From Corynebacterium urealyticum DSM 7109 (GTDB lineage Bacteria > Actinomycetota > Actinomycetes > Mycobacteriales > Mycobacteriaceae), in NCBI RefSeq assembly GCF_000069945.1, contig NC_010545.1, forward strand, positions 1,922,001 to 1,986,000: a stretch of 64,000 nucleotides of DNA. The letters are read 5' to 3'. A program made the position numbers and the translations under genes. Below are positions 34,724 to 44,463 of this stretch, in pieces; position 1 is the first letter of the stretch, and each line of letters begins with the position of its first letter. A model generated the notes under the pieces. The model was not told the origin of the DNA and searched no databases. It saw only the letters and a list, made by a program, of their open reading frames with translations.

Positions 34724-34739
34724 CGTGATCCACGTCACT
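34724..34739. promoter_or_regulatory. GlxR-like (CRP-family) site upstream of acyl-CoA synthetase gene
   Basis: CGTGATCCACGTCACT has the GTGA-N6-TCAC arrangement of the corynebacterial GlxR consensus TGTGANNTANNTCACA. It lies about 115 bp before the acyl-CoA synthetase start and 270 bp from clpC. The surrounding 34454-34854 gap (401 bp) otherwise holds the divergent promoters only; TAGATAGGGTGACC at 34742 could be a -10 region. No gene is evident in it. Confidence 0.5.
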
Positions 34740-34854
34740 TAGATAGGGTGACCAACATAGCTATTAGGTGAACAAAGCTACTCACCTATCGCTGCAGAAC
34801 AAGGCGCGGGCGAACGCCCGTGCAGACACATCAGATTCGACAGGGGTTATCGAA

Positions 34855-36630
34855 ATGACCGACACGTTCTCACCCGCAGGCCCAGCAGGCATCAAGGACA
34901 AGCTCAGCCACACACTCGGTTCGGCGGGCACGCTCGCGCTCGGCACCCTTCCCCTGATGCGCGCCGGTGTGCTGGGATCGATGACCCCCGTCGCCGCAGC
35001 TAAGGCTCTGGGCTCCATGTACCAGTGGGAGTTCCAACCCGCGTCCCTGCTGGCCATTGGTGCCGCCCGCGACCCGTTCCACACCGCGATCATCGACGAC
35101 CGCGGCTCCATGACCTACCAGGAGCTCCACAACCAGGTAAACCAGCTCGCGAAGGCACTATTCCGCATCGGTATCCGCGAGCACGATCGCATCGGCGTGC
35201 TGACCCGCAACCACCGCGGCTTCATCATGGCGCTGTGCGCTCACGGCCGCCTGGGCACCGATCTCGTCCTATTCAACACTGGAGCATCGGCCGAGCAGAC
35301 CCGCGCGGTCGCTCGTGAGAACAAGCTGGACGTCCTGTTCATCGACGAGGAATTCATCCCGCTGCTGCCGAAGGACTTCGACGACTGCCCCGTCATCGTC
35401 GCCCACGAATTCGGCGACACCATCGGGCTGACCCGCGAGGCCGAGGAAGCACTGCCGATGGACTCGAATATCCGCGACGCACTGGCCATGGAGGACCACG
35501 CGACCCGCAGCGAGGACTGGCCGTCACTGAGCCTCGTGCTGCGCACCACCCCGGCCGAGCAGACGATCCCGTCCCGCCCGCGCCGTGGCCGAACCATCAT
35601 CCTGACCTCCGGAACCACCGGCACCCCTCGCGGAACTCGCCGCCCGGAGCCGCCAAGCTACCTGCCAGCGTCCTCCATCATGAGCAGGATCCCGCTCAAG
35701 GCGCGCCGCCCGTTCTACCTGGCAGCCCCGATGTTCCACACCTGGGGTTTTGCCAATATCCAGCTAGCGCTCGCGCTTCGTTCGACGATGGTGATGCAGC
35801 GGAAGTTCCGCCCAGAAGATGCGGTGCAGCTCATCGAGGCCAACCGCCCGTATGCGATCGCCATCGTGCCGACGATGCTGCGCCGACTGCTGGAGGCCGT
35901 GCCGGAGGGCATGGACCCGGGCACGAAGGTCATCGCAGCTTCCGGTGAGCCGATCCCGCCGCAGATCGTGGAGAAGACTTTCGAGAAGTTCGGGCCCGCG
36001 CTCTACAACCTCTATGGCTCCACCGAGGTCAGCTGGGCCACGATCGCCAACCCGGATGATCTGCAGCGCCACCCGAATACCGCGGGCAAGCCGCCGATGG
36101 CCACGGTGGTCAAGGTCCTGGACGAAGACTTCCGCGAGTGCCCGGACGGCGAGGTTGGCCGCATCTTCGTCGCCAACAACATGATGTTCGAGGGCTACAC
36201 CCGCCCGGGCAAGGACAAGGAGACCCATGAGGGCATGATCGCCACCGGCGACTTGGGGTACTGGGAGGACGGCCTGCTGTTCGTCTCGGGTCGCTCGGAT
36301 GACATGGTCGTCTCCGGCGGTGAGAACGTCTACCCCACCGATACCGAGCACATCATCGGCACCCTGCCGGAGATTCTCGAGGTCTGCGTCCAGGGTGTTC
36401 CGGACGACGAGTTCGGCCAGGCGCTGTGTGCGTGGATCGTCACGAAGGAGGAGCTGAGCGCAGCCGATAAGCAGAAGCTGCAGGAGGAGATCAAGGCGAC
36501 TGTCTCTAAGCAGCTGGCCCGCTTCGCCGTGCCGCGCCACTTCGTGTACGTGGACTCCCTGCCCCGCAACGCGGTGGGCAAGGTCGTCCGCCGCGAGCTG
36601 CCACGGCCAAAGTCCGCAGCCGCTGCTTAA
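34855..36630 (+). CDS. Acyl-CoA synthetase (FadD-type AMP-ligase)
   Basis: An adenylate-forming enzyme (591 residues from this start) that activates a fatty acid with ATP and couples it to CoA. The P-loop-like motif is ILTSGTTGTPRGTRR, with Arg where most family members have Lys. LYNLYGSTEVSWA is the A5 motif, ATGDLGYWEDG the A7 motif and NAVGKVVRREL holds the catalytic A10 Lys. I chose ATG at 34855 (MTDTFSPAGP); a GTG at 34768 would add 29 residues without similarity. With two acyl-CoA dehydrogenases close by it suggests fatty-acid beta-oxidation. Confidence 0.88.
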   Translation: MTDTFSPAGPAGIKDKLSHTLGSAGTLALGTLPLMRAGVLGSMTPVAAAKALGSMYQWEFQPASLLAIGAARDPFHTAIIDDRGSMTYQELHNQVNQLAKALFRIGIREHDRIGVLTRNHRGFIMALCAHGRLGTDLVLFNTGASAEQTRAVARENKLDVLFIDEEFIPLLPKDFDDCPVIVAHEFGDTIGLTREAEEALPMDSNIRDALAMEDHATRSEDWPSLSLVLRTTPAEQTIPSRPRRGRTIILTSGTTGTPRGTRRPEPPSYLPASSIMSRIPLKARRPFYLAAPMFHTWGFANIQLALALRSTMVMQRKFRPEDAVQLIEANRPYAIAIVPTMLRRLLEAVPEGMDPGTKVIAASGEPIPPQIVEKTFEKFGPALYNLYGSTEVSWATIANPDDLQRHPNTAGKPPMATVVKVLDEDFRECPDGEVGRIFVANNMMFEGYTRPGKDKETHEGMIATGDLGYWEDGLLFVSGRSDDMVVSGGENVYPTDTEHIIGTLPEILEVCVQGVPDDEFGQALCAWIVTKEELSAADKQKLQEEIKATVSKQLARFAVPRHFVYVDSLPRNAVGKVVRRELPRPKSAAAA

Positions 36631-36692
36631 GCCGGCGGACAGGGAGCCTCCTCAGGGCCCTTTAGGCGCGCCCCAGCCACCGGCACGACAAC

Positions 36693-36724
36693 AGCGCCCC
36701 GGGTGGTTCTCCACCCGGGGCGCT
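36693..36724. terminator. Hairpin between acyl-CoA synthetase gene and pit
   Basis: A perfect 14-bp stem, AGCGCCCCGGGTGG / CCACCCGGGGCGCT, with a TTCT loop lies between convergent genes. Confidence 0.9.
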
Positions 36725-36773
36725 TCTGTGTGCTTTTGTTCTACGGCTCTGCGGCTCCTTGGCTCTTCTGCTC

Positions 36774-38381
36774 TTAGAAGATCCAGCCGATCACCAGGAC
36801 GCCCACGGCGCCGATCAGCGCGGCAGCCGGGATCGTGATGATCCAGGCCAGGGCGATCGGCTTCATCAGGCGCCAGTTGGCGGCGCGGTTGACGATCCCC
36901 ACGCCCAGCACCGCACCGATCAGGATGTGCGTAGAGGACACCGGCAGGCCGGAGATGGACGCGGCCATCACCACACCCGCAGCAGCGAGCTCAGCGGCGA
37001 AGCCGGAGGCCGGGTGAATGTGGGTCAGCCCCGTGCCGACCGTCTCGATCACCTTGCGGCCGATGAACCACAGGCCGGAGATCAGAGCCACACCGGCGGC
37101 GAGCATCAACGCCATCGGCACCGGGGCGGTCGCGTTGATGGCGTCGGTCTTCAACACGTCGAAGATCGCTGCGAAGGGACCCACCGCATTCGCGATGTCA
37201 TTGGAACCGTGGGAGAAGGCGAAAGCCGAAGCGGTGAAGACCTGCATCCAGCTGAACATCACGAAGGTCGCGCGGTCCACGGTGTAGCGCCGCAGCCCGG
37301 TGGTGAAGGAGCGCAAGGTGAGGAACACCGCGATGCCAACAATTGCGACGATGCCGAAGACCATGGCGCTCGTCATGTTCGGGAAGATGTTGCTCAGGCT
37401 CTTCAGCAAGAGCATGCCCGTAATGATCATTGCGCCGATGGCGGCCAGCGACGGACCCCAGGTCTCCAGGGCGCGGTGCGCCTCGATCTCCCGCTCGTCC
37501 TTATCGATGACCACAAGCTCGCGGTAGTAGTCAGATTCCAGATTCTGCGGCTCCGCGCGTCCGGTGATGTAGACGGAGGCATCGCGGGCGATGGTCTGGG
37601 TATAGGCCACGCGCTGCACCTCATTGAGGCGGGAGAAGAGGTCCTTGTGGCGCTTCTTGTGCTCGCTGCGGCGCTCCTGCATCTCGCGCATCTTGTGCTC
37701 GACTTCATCGTTGTAGCGCAGTACGTGGCGCTTGATAAAGGAGTACAGGAGGAGGGCCACCAGGCCACCCAGCACTGGGGAGAGCACCCAGCTCATCGCG
37801 ATCTCGCCGATCTTGCCCCACTGGACCATCTCCAGGCCACCGGTGCCCGTGGCCATGCCCTGAGCCACCGCGGCACCGACGATGCCGCCGATGATGGAGT
37901 GGGTGGTGGAGACCGGCCAGCCCTTGCGCGTGGCGATCAGCAGCCACAGTGCCGCACCGAGAAGGGCGGCCATCATGATGTAGGCGAAGTGCTGCGGGTC
38001 GAGGTCCACGCCGTCCAGGTCGACGATGCCGGAGCGGACGGTGTCGGTGACGTCACCGCCGGCGATCAGCGCGCCACCGACCTCGAAGACGGCGGCGATG
38101 AGCAGCGCCTGCTTGATGGTCAGCGTCTTCGCGCCGACCGAGGTACCGAAGGAGTTCGCGACGTCGTTACCGCCGATGTTGAACGCCATGAACATTCCGA
38201 AGAAGATCGTGACGATCAGGATCCCGATGTTCGCGGACTCCGGCATGAGGTCCACGGACCACCAGGTGAGTGCGAGTACGGCGATGAGCAGCAGCCCCCC
38301 AAAGATGGTGTGCCACCAGAAGTCGTTTTCTTGTCCTGCTGCGCTCCCGTTAATGGGGGCTTTGGTCTCCGGTTGAGACAT
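36774..38381 (-). CDS. pit: Inorganic phosphate permease (PiT family)
   Basis: A metal-phosphate/proton symporter (535 residues) in the cytoplasmic membrane. The duplicated PiT signature is visible twice: [21 protein letters not shown] near the N-terminus and [18 protein letters not shown] in the second half. Each is followed by [12 protein letters not shown] or [11 protein letters not shown]. About ten to twelve helices flank a charged central cytoplasmic loop (about residues 215-290, [17 protein letters not shown]). It provides low-affinity phosphate uptake. Confidence 0.94.
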   Translation of the reverse strand: MSQPETKAPINGSAAGQENDFWWHTIFGGLLLIAVLALTWWSVDLMPESANIGILIVTIFFGMFMAFNIGGNDVANSFGTSVGAKTLTIKQALLIAAVFEVGGALIAGGDVTDTVRSGIVDLDGVDLDPQHFAYIMMAALLGAALWLLIATRKGWPVSTTHSIIGGIVGAAVAQGMATGTGGLEMVQWGKIGEIAMSWVLSPVLGGLVALLLYSFIKRHVLRYNDEVEHKMREMQERRSEHKKRHKDLFSRLNEVQRVAYTQTIARDASVYITGRAEPQNLESDYYRELVVIDKDEREIEAHRALETWGPSLAAIGAMIITGMLLLKSLSNIFPNMTSAMVFGIVAIVGIAVFLTLRSFTTGLRRYTVDRATFVMFSWMQVFTASAFAFSHGSNDIANAVGPFAAIFDVLKTDAINATAPVPMALMLAAGVALISGLWFIGRKVIETVGTGLTHIHPASGFAAELAAAGVVMAASISGLPVSSTHILIGAVLGVGIVNRAANWRLMKPIALAWIITIPAAALIGAVGVLVIGWIF

Positions 38382-38550
38382 TCAGTGCTGACCTAACTCG
38401 TAAATCAAACAGTTACAAATAAGACGCTTCACGGGACTCCCAGCGTTTTCGGAGAGATCCCAGGCATTACACATTTTGCCTTGCTCCCGGACTTTTCTAA
38501 AGCCCATGATTTCCGTTAGGGGGTGGGCATTAACCCCGGCACAGAAATAA

Positions 38551-38586
38551 CCCCGTTACCAGCGAGAATCCTTGCTGGTAACGGGG
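38551..38586 (-). terminator. Terminator of the acyl-CoA dehydrogenase operon
   Basis: Read on the minus strand, the 13-bp stem CCCCGTTACCAGC / GCTGGTAACGGGG has a ten-base loop and is followed by TTATTT. It lies 34 bp past the end of the second acyl-CoA dehydrogenase gene. Confidence 0.88.
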
Positions 38587-38619
38587 CTATTCAGGGGTCG
38601 CGGAAAGCTCGGTCGGCGC

Positions 38620-39825
38620 TTACTTCAGCTCAGCGGAGCTCAGGCCCAGCTCGCGGCGAGCGACGATGAGCTGCTGAATCTGCTGGGTGCCCTCGAAGAT
38701 GTCGAGGATCTTGGAGTCGCGGGACCACTTCTCCAGCAGGTCGCGCTCGGAGTAGCCGTAGGCACCGGCGAGCTCCACGGCGCGCAGGGTCAGGTCGGTC
38801 GCCATGCGGCCTGCCTTCGCCTTACAGATGGAGGCTTCCTTGGAGTTCGGGTTCTTGTTATCCGCCATCCATGCTGCGCGCATGGTCAGCAGGTAGGCAG
38901 CCTCCCAGTCGGACTCGAGGCGGATGTACTCGGACGCGGCGGCGGACTGGTTCCAGGCCGGTGCGTCGTAGTCGATCTTCACGCCAGCGTCGGTGAGGAC
39001 CTCGCGCAGGCGCTCCAGGGAGGCACGTGCAACACCAACGGCCATCGCTGCGACCAGCGGGCGGGTGTTGTCGAAGGTGGCCATGACACCGCCGAAGCCC
39101 TTCTTGGTGTCCACCTCTGGGGAGCCAAGCAGGTTGTCCTTCGGGATGCGCACGTTGTCGAGGATGAAGTGCGCAGTGTCGGAGGAGCGGATGCCCAGCT
39201 TGTGCTCGAGGCGGACCAGCTCGAAGCCCGGGGTGTCGCGCGGGACGACGAAGGACTTGATAGCTGCGCGGCCTGCGGACTTGTCCACGGAGGCCCAGAC
39301 GACCACGTGGGTGCAGCGTTCACCGGCTGTGACGAAGATCTTCTCGCCGTTCAGGACGTACTCGTCGCCGTCCAGCTTCGCGGTCGCGGCGACGGCTGCG
39401 GAGTCGGAGCCGAACTGCGGCTCGGTGATGGCCATGGCGGCCCAGATCTTGCCGAAGCGCTCGAGCTGCTCGTCGGTCGCGACGGCGGCGACGGCTGCGT
39501 TGCCCAGACCCTGGTACGGGATGGACAGGGTCAGGCCGACGTCGCCCCAGCAGGTCTCCATGACGTTCAGGGCGGCAGCCATGTTGCCGCCGTTCTTCAC
39601 GCCAGTGTCCTGCTTCTTATCCCCACGGCTGCTGGTAGCGCCGGCCATGGCCACGCCACCGTCAGCGGCGCCCTCAACGAGGGCGGCCATGGTGTCGAGC
39701 TCGACCGGGCGCTCGTGTTCCTTGAGGTCGTACTTGCGGGAGATGGGGCGGAAAATCTGTGCGGCCGCCTGGTGTGCCTGGTTGGCGCCCGCCTTCAGAC
39801 GCTTGGGAAGTTCCAGATTAAGCAT
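38620..39825 (-). CDS. Acyl-CoA dehydrogenase (second gene of pair)
   Basis: An FAD enzyme (401 residues) that introduces the first double bond in fatty acyl-CoA oxidation. Family motifs are AMAITEPQFGSDSAA (FAD/substrate binding), LNGEKIFVTAGERC, and the C-terminal ILDIFEGTQQIQQLIVAR with the Glu at the catalytic base position. It lies 65 bp downstream of a second acyl-CoA dehydrogenase gene on the same strand, so they probably form one operon. Paired FadE proteins sometimes make alpha2-beta2 enzymes that act on sterol or branched side chains. Whether this pair is such a heteromer is unknown. Confidence 0.92.
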   Translation of the reverse strand: MLNLELPKRLKAGANQAHQAAAQIFRPISRKYDLKEHERPVELDTMAALVEGAADGGVAMAGATSSRGDKKQDTGVKNGGNMAAALNVMETCWGDVGLTLSIPYQGLGNAAVAAVATDEQLERFGKIWAAMAITEPQFGSDSAAVAATAKLDGDEYVLNGEKIFVTAGERCTHVVVWASVDKSAGRAAIKSFVVPRDTPGFELVRLEHKLGIRSSDTAHFILDNVRIPKDNLLGSPEVDTKKGFGGVMATFDNTRPLVAAMAVGVARASLERLREVLTDAGVKIDYDAPAWNQSAAASEYIRLESDWEAAYLLTMRAAWMADNKNPNSKEASICKAKAGRMATDLTLRAVELAGAYGYSERDLLEKWSRDSKILDIFEGTQQIQQLIVARRELGLSSAELK

Positions 39826-39890
39826 GATCTTTTTCCTCTGCTCTCGGGACTGTGTTGTGCGTAGATGCCAAAAGTCGTTGTTATGGCGGG

Positions 39891-41291
39891 TTAGATGACG
39901 ACGACGCCCTCAGCAACGCCGATCGCGCGCATGTCGCGGTACCAGCGCTCAACCGGGTGCTCCTTGGTGTAGCCGTGGCCACCCAGCAGCTGGACGCCGT
40001 CCAGGCCCATGACCATGCCCTTGTCGGATGCGTAGCGGCGAGCAAGGCCGGCCTCGCGGTGGTAGGACAGGCCCTGGTCGAGGCGGGATGCGCCGCGCAG
40101 CATGATCAGGCGCAGGCCGTCGAGCTCGATGCGGAGGTTGGCGACCATGAAGGCCACTGCCTGGCGGTGGGAGATCGGCTCGCCGAAGGCCTCACGCTCG
40201 TTGACGTACTTCTTGGTGTACTCGAGGATGGCCTCGCCGGTGCCGGAGGCCAGTGCGGCCCAGCCCAGGCGGGAGCGGCGGATGATCTCCGCGTACTGCT
40301 CGGTGCGGTCGGTGTCGGAGAGGTTCGCGCCACCCAGGAGGTTGGCGGCCGGGACGCGGACGTCCTTGAGGACCACACGGCCCAGGGCTGCGGCGCGCAG
40401 GCCCATGGACGGGTCAGACTCAACCTCGAGGCCCTCGGTGCCAGATTCGACGATGACGAAGGTGTTCACGCCGTCCAGCTCGACGGCGATGACGAAGAGC
40501 TCGCACTCTGCGGCGTTCGGGACCATGGTCTTCACACCGTTGAGGACGACGTCGTCGCCCTCCAGCTTCGCGGTGGTCTGCAGCTCGAAGGCGTCGAACA
40601 TCGGGCGGGCCTCGGAGACCACGACGGCTGCCGGCGGGACGGACTCGCCGGAGAAGGACGGCAGGTAGGTCTTCTGCTGGGCGTCGTCGCCGTAGTTGGT
40701 GATGGTGTTGGCCACGCCTGCCGGGGCGAGGATGGAGACGGCCAGGCCCATGTCACCGAAGCCGAGAGCCTCGGCGATGAGGGCGTTGGTGCTGGCACCG
40801 GATGCGCTGGCGATGCCCTCGAACTCCTCCGGGAGGTTCACGAGAGCGATGCCGAGCTCAGCGGCAGTGTCGAGCAGCCCCTCGGTCGGCTTGGACTCGT
40901 CGTTGGCCTCCGCGGCGGCCGGACGCAGCCGCTCGATGGCGAACTCGCGCACCGCGTCGAGGATCATCTGCTGGTCCTCGGTCGGGTTCAGGTCGAACGG
41001 TGCCTTGCCCGGCTCGAACTGCTGAACGTCGCCCTCGTTCTGCTTGGGGAGGCGAACCGGATCGCCGGAGCCCTTGATGCGCTTGAACTGGCGGTTCATG
41101 GCGCCGGCGGTACGGATGCCGCCCTTGGCGGTCTCGTAGGCAGCGCGGTCGACGGCCTTGTTGAGGTTGTACTTTTCTGCGAAGTCGGAACCAGTGAAAC
41201 GAGACAGCGCCCGCATAACGACACCAATGGCGTCACGCTTGACGTTGTTCAGCCCCGGGGTGGAGTCGTTGAGCTTCTTGGAGTCGCTCAT
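39891..41291 (-). CDS. Acyl-CoA dehydrogenase (first gene of pair)
   Basis: A 466-residue acyl-CoA dehydrogenase-family protein. The first 85 residues (up to QQFEPGKAPFDLNPTEDQQM) are an extension not found in typical enzymes. The core has AALASGTGEAILEYTKKYVNERE, GEPISHRQAVAFMVANL, DGVQLLGGHGYTKEHPVERW and AEGV at the C-terminus. The usual EPxxGSD loop is weak (VVVSEARPMFDAFEL), so this subunit may bind flavin or substrate poorly. I chose ATG at 41291, preceded by GAAAGGTGG; the frame opens 23 codons earlier. It probably shares a transcript with the next dehydrogenase gene. Confidence 0.88.
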   Translation of the reverse strand: MSDSKKLNDSTPGLNNVKRDAIGVVMRALSRFTGSDFAEKYNLNKAVDRAAYETAKGGIRTAGAMNRQFKRIKGSGDPVRLPKQNEGDVQQFEPGKAPFDLNPTEDQQMILDAVREFAIERLRPAAAEANDESKPTEGLLDTAAELGIALVNLPEEFEGIASASGASTNALIAEALGFGDMGLAVSILAPAGVANTITNYGDDAQQKTYLPSFSGESVPPAAVVVSEARPMFDAFELQTTAKLEGDDVVLNGVKTMVPNAAECELFVIAVELDGVNTFVIVESGTEGLEVESDPSMGLRAAALGRVVLKDVRVPAANLLGGANLSDTDRTEQYAEIIRRSRLGWAALASGTGEAILEYTKKYVNEREAFGEPISHRQAVAFMVANLRIELDGLRLIMLRGASRLDQGLSYHREAGLARRYASDKGMVMGLDGVQLLGGHGYTKEHPVERWYRDMRAIGVAEGVVVI

Positions 41292-41369
41292 TGTCTGGTA
41301 GCCACCTTTCAGTAGAGGTGCCCTACGCATCGCTGTCTGCGATCCGCCGAGCATCACCATGTGCGGATA

Positions 41370-41386
41370 ATGATCTTATTAATCAT
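41370..41386. promoter_or_regulatory. Possible operator upstream of the acyl-CoA dehydrogenase pair
   Basis: ATGAT-CTTATTA-ATCAT, an inverted repeat in an AT-rich patch about 80 bp ahead of the first dehydrogenase start, has the look of a repressor site or promoter. No known regulator motif is recognised. Confidence 0.3.
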
Positions 41387-41433
41387 AACTGGCATCATGG
41401 CGTAGATCACATTTTCCGCAGAATGACATGAAG

Positions 41434-41465
41434 AAAGCCACACACCATGGGCGGTGTGTGGCTTT
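41434..41465 (-). terminator. Terminator after lysS
   Basis: A perfect 13-bp stem, AAAGCCACACACC / GGTGTGTGGCTTT, has a six-base loop and lies 19 bp past the lysS stop. Confidence 0.88.
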
Positions 41466-41483
41466 ATGCAATCGAGAGGAAGA

Positions 41484-43079
41484 TTACTTCTCTGGCTTCA
41501 CCAACGGGAAGAGCACGGTCTCGCGGATGCCGAGGCCCGTGAAAGCCATCAGCAGACGGTCCAACCCCATGCCGGTACCGGCGGTTGGCGGCATGCCCTG
41601 CTCCATTGCCTGCAGGAAGTCCTCGTCGAGAACCATGGCCTCATCGTCGCCGCCCGCAGCCAGGCGAGCCTGGTCCTCGAAGCGCTCGCGCTGGATGACC
41701 GGGTCAACCAGCTCGGAGTAGCCCGTTGCCAGCTCGAAGCCACGCAGGTAGAGGTCCCACTTCTCGGTCACGCCACGCTCGGTGCGGTGCTGACGCACCA
41801 ACGGGGAGGTCTCGACCGGGTAGTTATAGACAAAGACTGGACCCCACAGCTGGTCCTCGCACAGGAACTCCCAGATCTCCTCGACGAGCTTGCCGTGGCC
41901 CCAGCCGCCGTCCTTCGGGACCTCCAGGCCGATGACCTTCGCGAGCGCCTTGAGCTCCTCGACGGTGGAGTCGACGGTGACCTCTGGCTGATCCGGGAAC
42001 TTCTCGGCCAGCGCCTTATTCAGAGACGGGTAGACCTCGATGACCGGCCACTCGCCGCCGAGGTCGTACTCGGTGCCGTCGTGCATGGTCAGCTTGGTGG
42101 TGCCGAAGACCTCCTCGGCGACCTCCTGGATGACCTCGCGGGTCATCGTCGCAGCGGTGTTGTAGTCCCCGTACGCCTGGTAGGTCTCCAGCATCGCGAA
42201 CTCCGGGCTGTGGGAGCGGTCGATGCCCTCATTGCGGAAGTTGCGGTTGATTTCGAAGACGCGGTCCAGACCACCGACGACGGCGCGCTTGAGGTACAGC
42301 TCCGGCGCGATGCGCAGGTAGAGGTCGATATCCAGCGCATTGGAGTGGGTCACGAACGGACGAGCCGCGGCACCGCCGTGCAGGGTCTGCAGCATCGGGG
42401 TCTCGAGCTCGTTGAAGCCACGACGCTCCAGGGCATGGCGCAGGGCGCGCATCACCTTGATGCGGGTCATGGCGTTCTTGCGGGCTTCCTCCCGCATGAT
42501 CAGGTCGGTGTAGCGGTGACGCACACGGGCGTCCTCGCTCATCTCCTTGTGCGCGACCGGCAGCGGGCGCAGCGCCTTGGCGGCCATGGTCCACTCCTGG
42601 GCCATGACAGAAAGCTCACCGCGGCGGGAGGAGATCACGCGCCCCTTGGCGAAGACGATATCGCCCAAGTCGACCTCCGCCTTCCAGCGGTCCAGTGCTT
42701 CCGCGCCGATCTCTGCCTGGGAGAGCATAACCTGCAGCTGGGTGCCGTCGCCGTCCTGCAGGGTGGCGAAGGCCAGCTTGCCGGTGTTGCGGACGAACAT
42801 CACGCGGCCGGCCACGCCGACGACGCTGTCCGTTTCCTCACCGACGTCGAGGAGAGTCGCCCCCTCCGGAAGAGCGGCGAGCTTCTCCGCAGCCTCCGGA
42901 TCGTCCTCCTTGGGCTTAACTGCCCACTGCTGACGAACCTCCGCCAGCGAGTGAGTCCTGGGAACTTCTACTGGATAAGCCTGACGACCCTCGTCAAGGA
43001 TGCGCTCGCGCTTCTCGCGGCGAACGCGCATCTGCTCGGGGATTTCATCATTGCTGGTGGATGGATTCTTTGTAGTCAC
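41484..43079 (-). CDS. lysS: Lysyl-tRNA synthetase (class II)
   Basis: LysS charges tRNA-Lys (531 residues). The N-terminal OB-fold anticodon domain includes [20 protein letters not shown]. Class II motif 2 is [20 protein letters not shown] and motif 3 is [17 protein letters not shown]. Actinobacteria usually have lysS beside clpC (with lsr2 between); here 7 kb of unrelated genes intervene. Confidence 0.97.
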   Translation of the reverse strand: MTTKNPSTSNDEIPEQMRVRREKRERILDEGRQAYPVEVPRTHSLAEVRQQWAVKPKEDDPEAAEKLAALPEGATLLDVGEETDSVVGVAGRVMFVRNTGKLAFATLQDGDGTQLQVMLSQAEIGAEALDRWKAEVDLGDIVFAKGRVISSRRGELSVMAQEWTMAAKALRPLPVAHKEMSEDARVRHRYTDLIMREEARKNAMTRIKVMRALRHALERRGFNELETPMLQTLHGGAAARPFVTHSNALDIDLYLRIAPELYLKRAVVGGLDRVFEINRNFRNEGIDRSHSPEFAMLETYQAYGDYNTAATMTREVIQEVAEEVFGTTKLTMHDGTEYDLGGEWPVIEVYPSLNKALAEKFPDQPEVTVDSTVEELKALAKVIGLEVPKDGGWGHGKLVEEIWEFLCEDQLWGPVFVYNYPVETSPLVRQHRTERGVTEKWDLYLRGFELATGYSELVDPVIQRERFEDQARLAAGGDDEAMVLDEDFLQAMEQGMPPTAGTGMGLDRLLMAFTGLGIRETVLFPLVKPEK

Positions 43080-43158
43080 CCCACCAGACTACTGCATCGC
43101 CGGTACACGCCCGTGAGCGGTTCACGGACGCAGATTACCCCATCGATGGCACGGCAAA

Positions 43159-43189
43159 CGGGGCTCGGCCCACCATTGGCCGAGCCCCG
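43159..43189 (-). terminator. Terminator after hmp
   Basis: A 12-bp stem, CGGGGCTCGGCC / GGCCGAGCCCCG, with a seven-base loop. On the minus strand it is followed by TTTGCC. Confidence 0.85.
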
Positions 43190-43217
43190 CGATACCCCTG
43201 CAAGATGCAGGCCAGTT

Positions 43218-44426
43218 TTAGCTGATCAGCCAGTCGTTTGGGCTGAAGAGCTCAAAGTCGACCTTTTTCGGAGCCAGCGCCTGCTCGCCATCGGCGATCT
43301 GCTCGCGAATGTCCTGCAGGAAGGACGTTCCACCACACAGGTACCAGTGCGCGCCGGTTGGCAGTACGCCCTCATCCATCAGTTCCCCGATATTCATGCG
43401 CTGACCGCTCTCCCGGTAGAAGAGCTTGTAGGTGGCACCGATCTGCCCGCTCAAACTCTCCTGCAGATCGCGCTGCGCGTGGTCCTGGGCAGAGGAGTCA
43501 GCGTGGAGCACCACGACCTTGCGCTCAGACTTGGCGGCGGCGAGGGCGGACAGCATTCCCACCATCGGGGTGGAGCCGATGCCCTGGGAGACGAGCACCA
43601 CCGGGGCGCTTGAATCGTCGAGCACCAGATCACCGGCCGGCAGGGTGGCGTCCACACGATCCCCATCCGAGAGGGAGTCCATCAGGAAGGAGGACACCTC
43701 ACCGTCGCGCTGGACAGCGATGCGGATGCAGCCAGCCTCCTTGTCGACGTCGACGAGGGAGTACTGACGCAGCTGGCGAGCCCCGTCAGGCAGTCGAACA
43801 CCGATGGAGGTGTACTGCCCGGGGAGGGCGTCCATAAACTTCTCCGTCATCTCGTCCGGACGGAGGGTAAATTCCATCGCCTCGGCGGGCAGCTGCTTGC
43901 GGGAGACAATCTCGGCCGTGGTGAAAACCTCACCGTCAGCGACTCCCGCGGAGCGGTAGAGCTCGCGCTCGTAGTCGATGAGGACCTTGGCCATAAGCCA
44001 GTAGACTTCGTCCCAGGCTGCGGCAACCTCGGGGGTGACGACGTCTTCACCGAGCACCTCGACGATGGCGGCGAAGAGGTTGTCGTGAACGATGGGGTAC
44101 TGATCTTCCACGATCCCCAGGGATACGTGCTTATGGCCGATGCGGGAGAGCATGTCCACCGGATCCGGTGCGTTATCATCCACGAGCATTGCAGCAAAGG
44201 TCGCGATGGAGGCAGCCAGTGCCTTCTGCTGCTCCCCGGACTTCTGGTTGCCACGATTGAAGGTATCGGCGATCAGCTCAGGGTGGGCGGCGAACATCTT
44301 CTCATAGAAGATGGGGGTGATCTTCGTGATGTTCGCACCAACGAGCGGGAGGGTCTGCTTGATGATCTCGGCATTACCTGGGGTTAGGCGGCCACGGGCA
44401 TTGGCTGGGGTCTCGGCGATGAACAT
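43218..44426 (-). CDS. hmp: Flavohaemoprotein (nitric oxide dioxygenase) Hmp
   Basis: Hmp converts nitric oxide to nitrate using oxygen and NAD(P)H. The 402-residue protein has an N-terminal globin domain (FYEKMFAAHPELIADTFNRG; proximal His in IGHKHVSLGI), an FAD domain (GQYTSIGVRL, RQYSLVDV) and an NAD domain (VLVSQGIGSTPMVGML). It is the second gene of an operon with the nsrR-like gene, 37 bp downstream of it. The operon has an NsrR-type operator at its head, so it should be induced by nitric oxide. Confidence 0.95.
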   Translation of the reverse strand: MFIAETPANARGRLTPGNAEIIKQTLPLVGANITKITPIFYEKMFAAHPELIADTFNRGNQKSGEQQKALAASIATFAAMLVDDNAPDPVDMLSRIGHKHVSLGIVEDQYPIVHDNLFAAIVEVLGEDVVTPEVAAAWDEVYWLMAKVLIDYERELYRSAGVADGEVFTTAEIVSRKQLPAEAMEFTLRPDEMTEKFMDALPGQYTSIGVRLPDGARQLRQYSLVDVDKEAGCIRIAVQRDGEVSSFLMDSLSDGDRVDATLPAGDLVLDDSSAPVVLVSQGIGSTPMVGMLSALAAAKSERKVVVLHADSSAQDHAQRDLQESLSGQIGATYKLFYRESGQRMNIGELMDEGVLPTGAHWYLCGGTSFLQDIREQIADGEQALAPKKVDFELFSPNDWLIS

Positions 44427-44463
44427 TGCGAATCATTCCTCCTCAAAACTCCCCGCAGGGATG

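Noticed and set aside
36759-38396. 545-residue open frame on the plus strand
   Set aside because: It is the antisense of the PiT permease gene; His/Asp/Gly-rich composition typical of a shadow.
41454-43613. 719-residue open frame on the plus strand
   Set aside because: It is the antisense of lysS and the end of hmp, without motifs.
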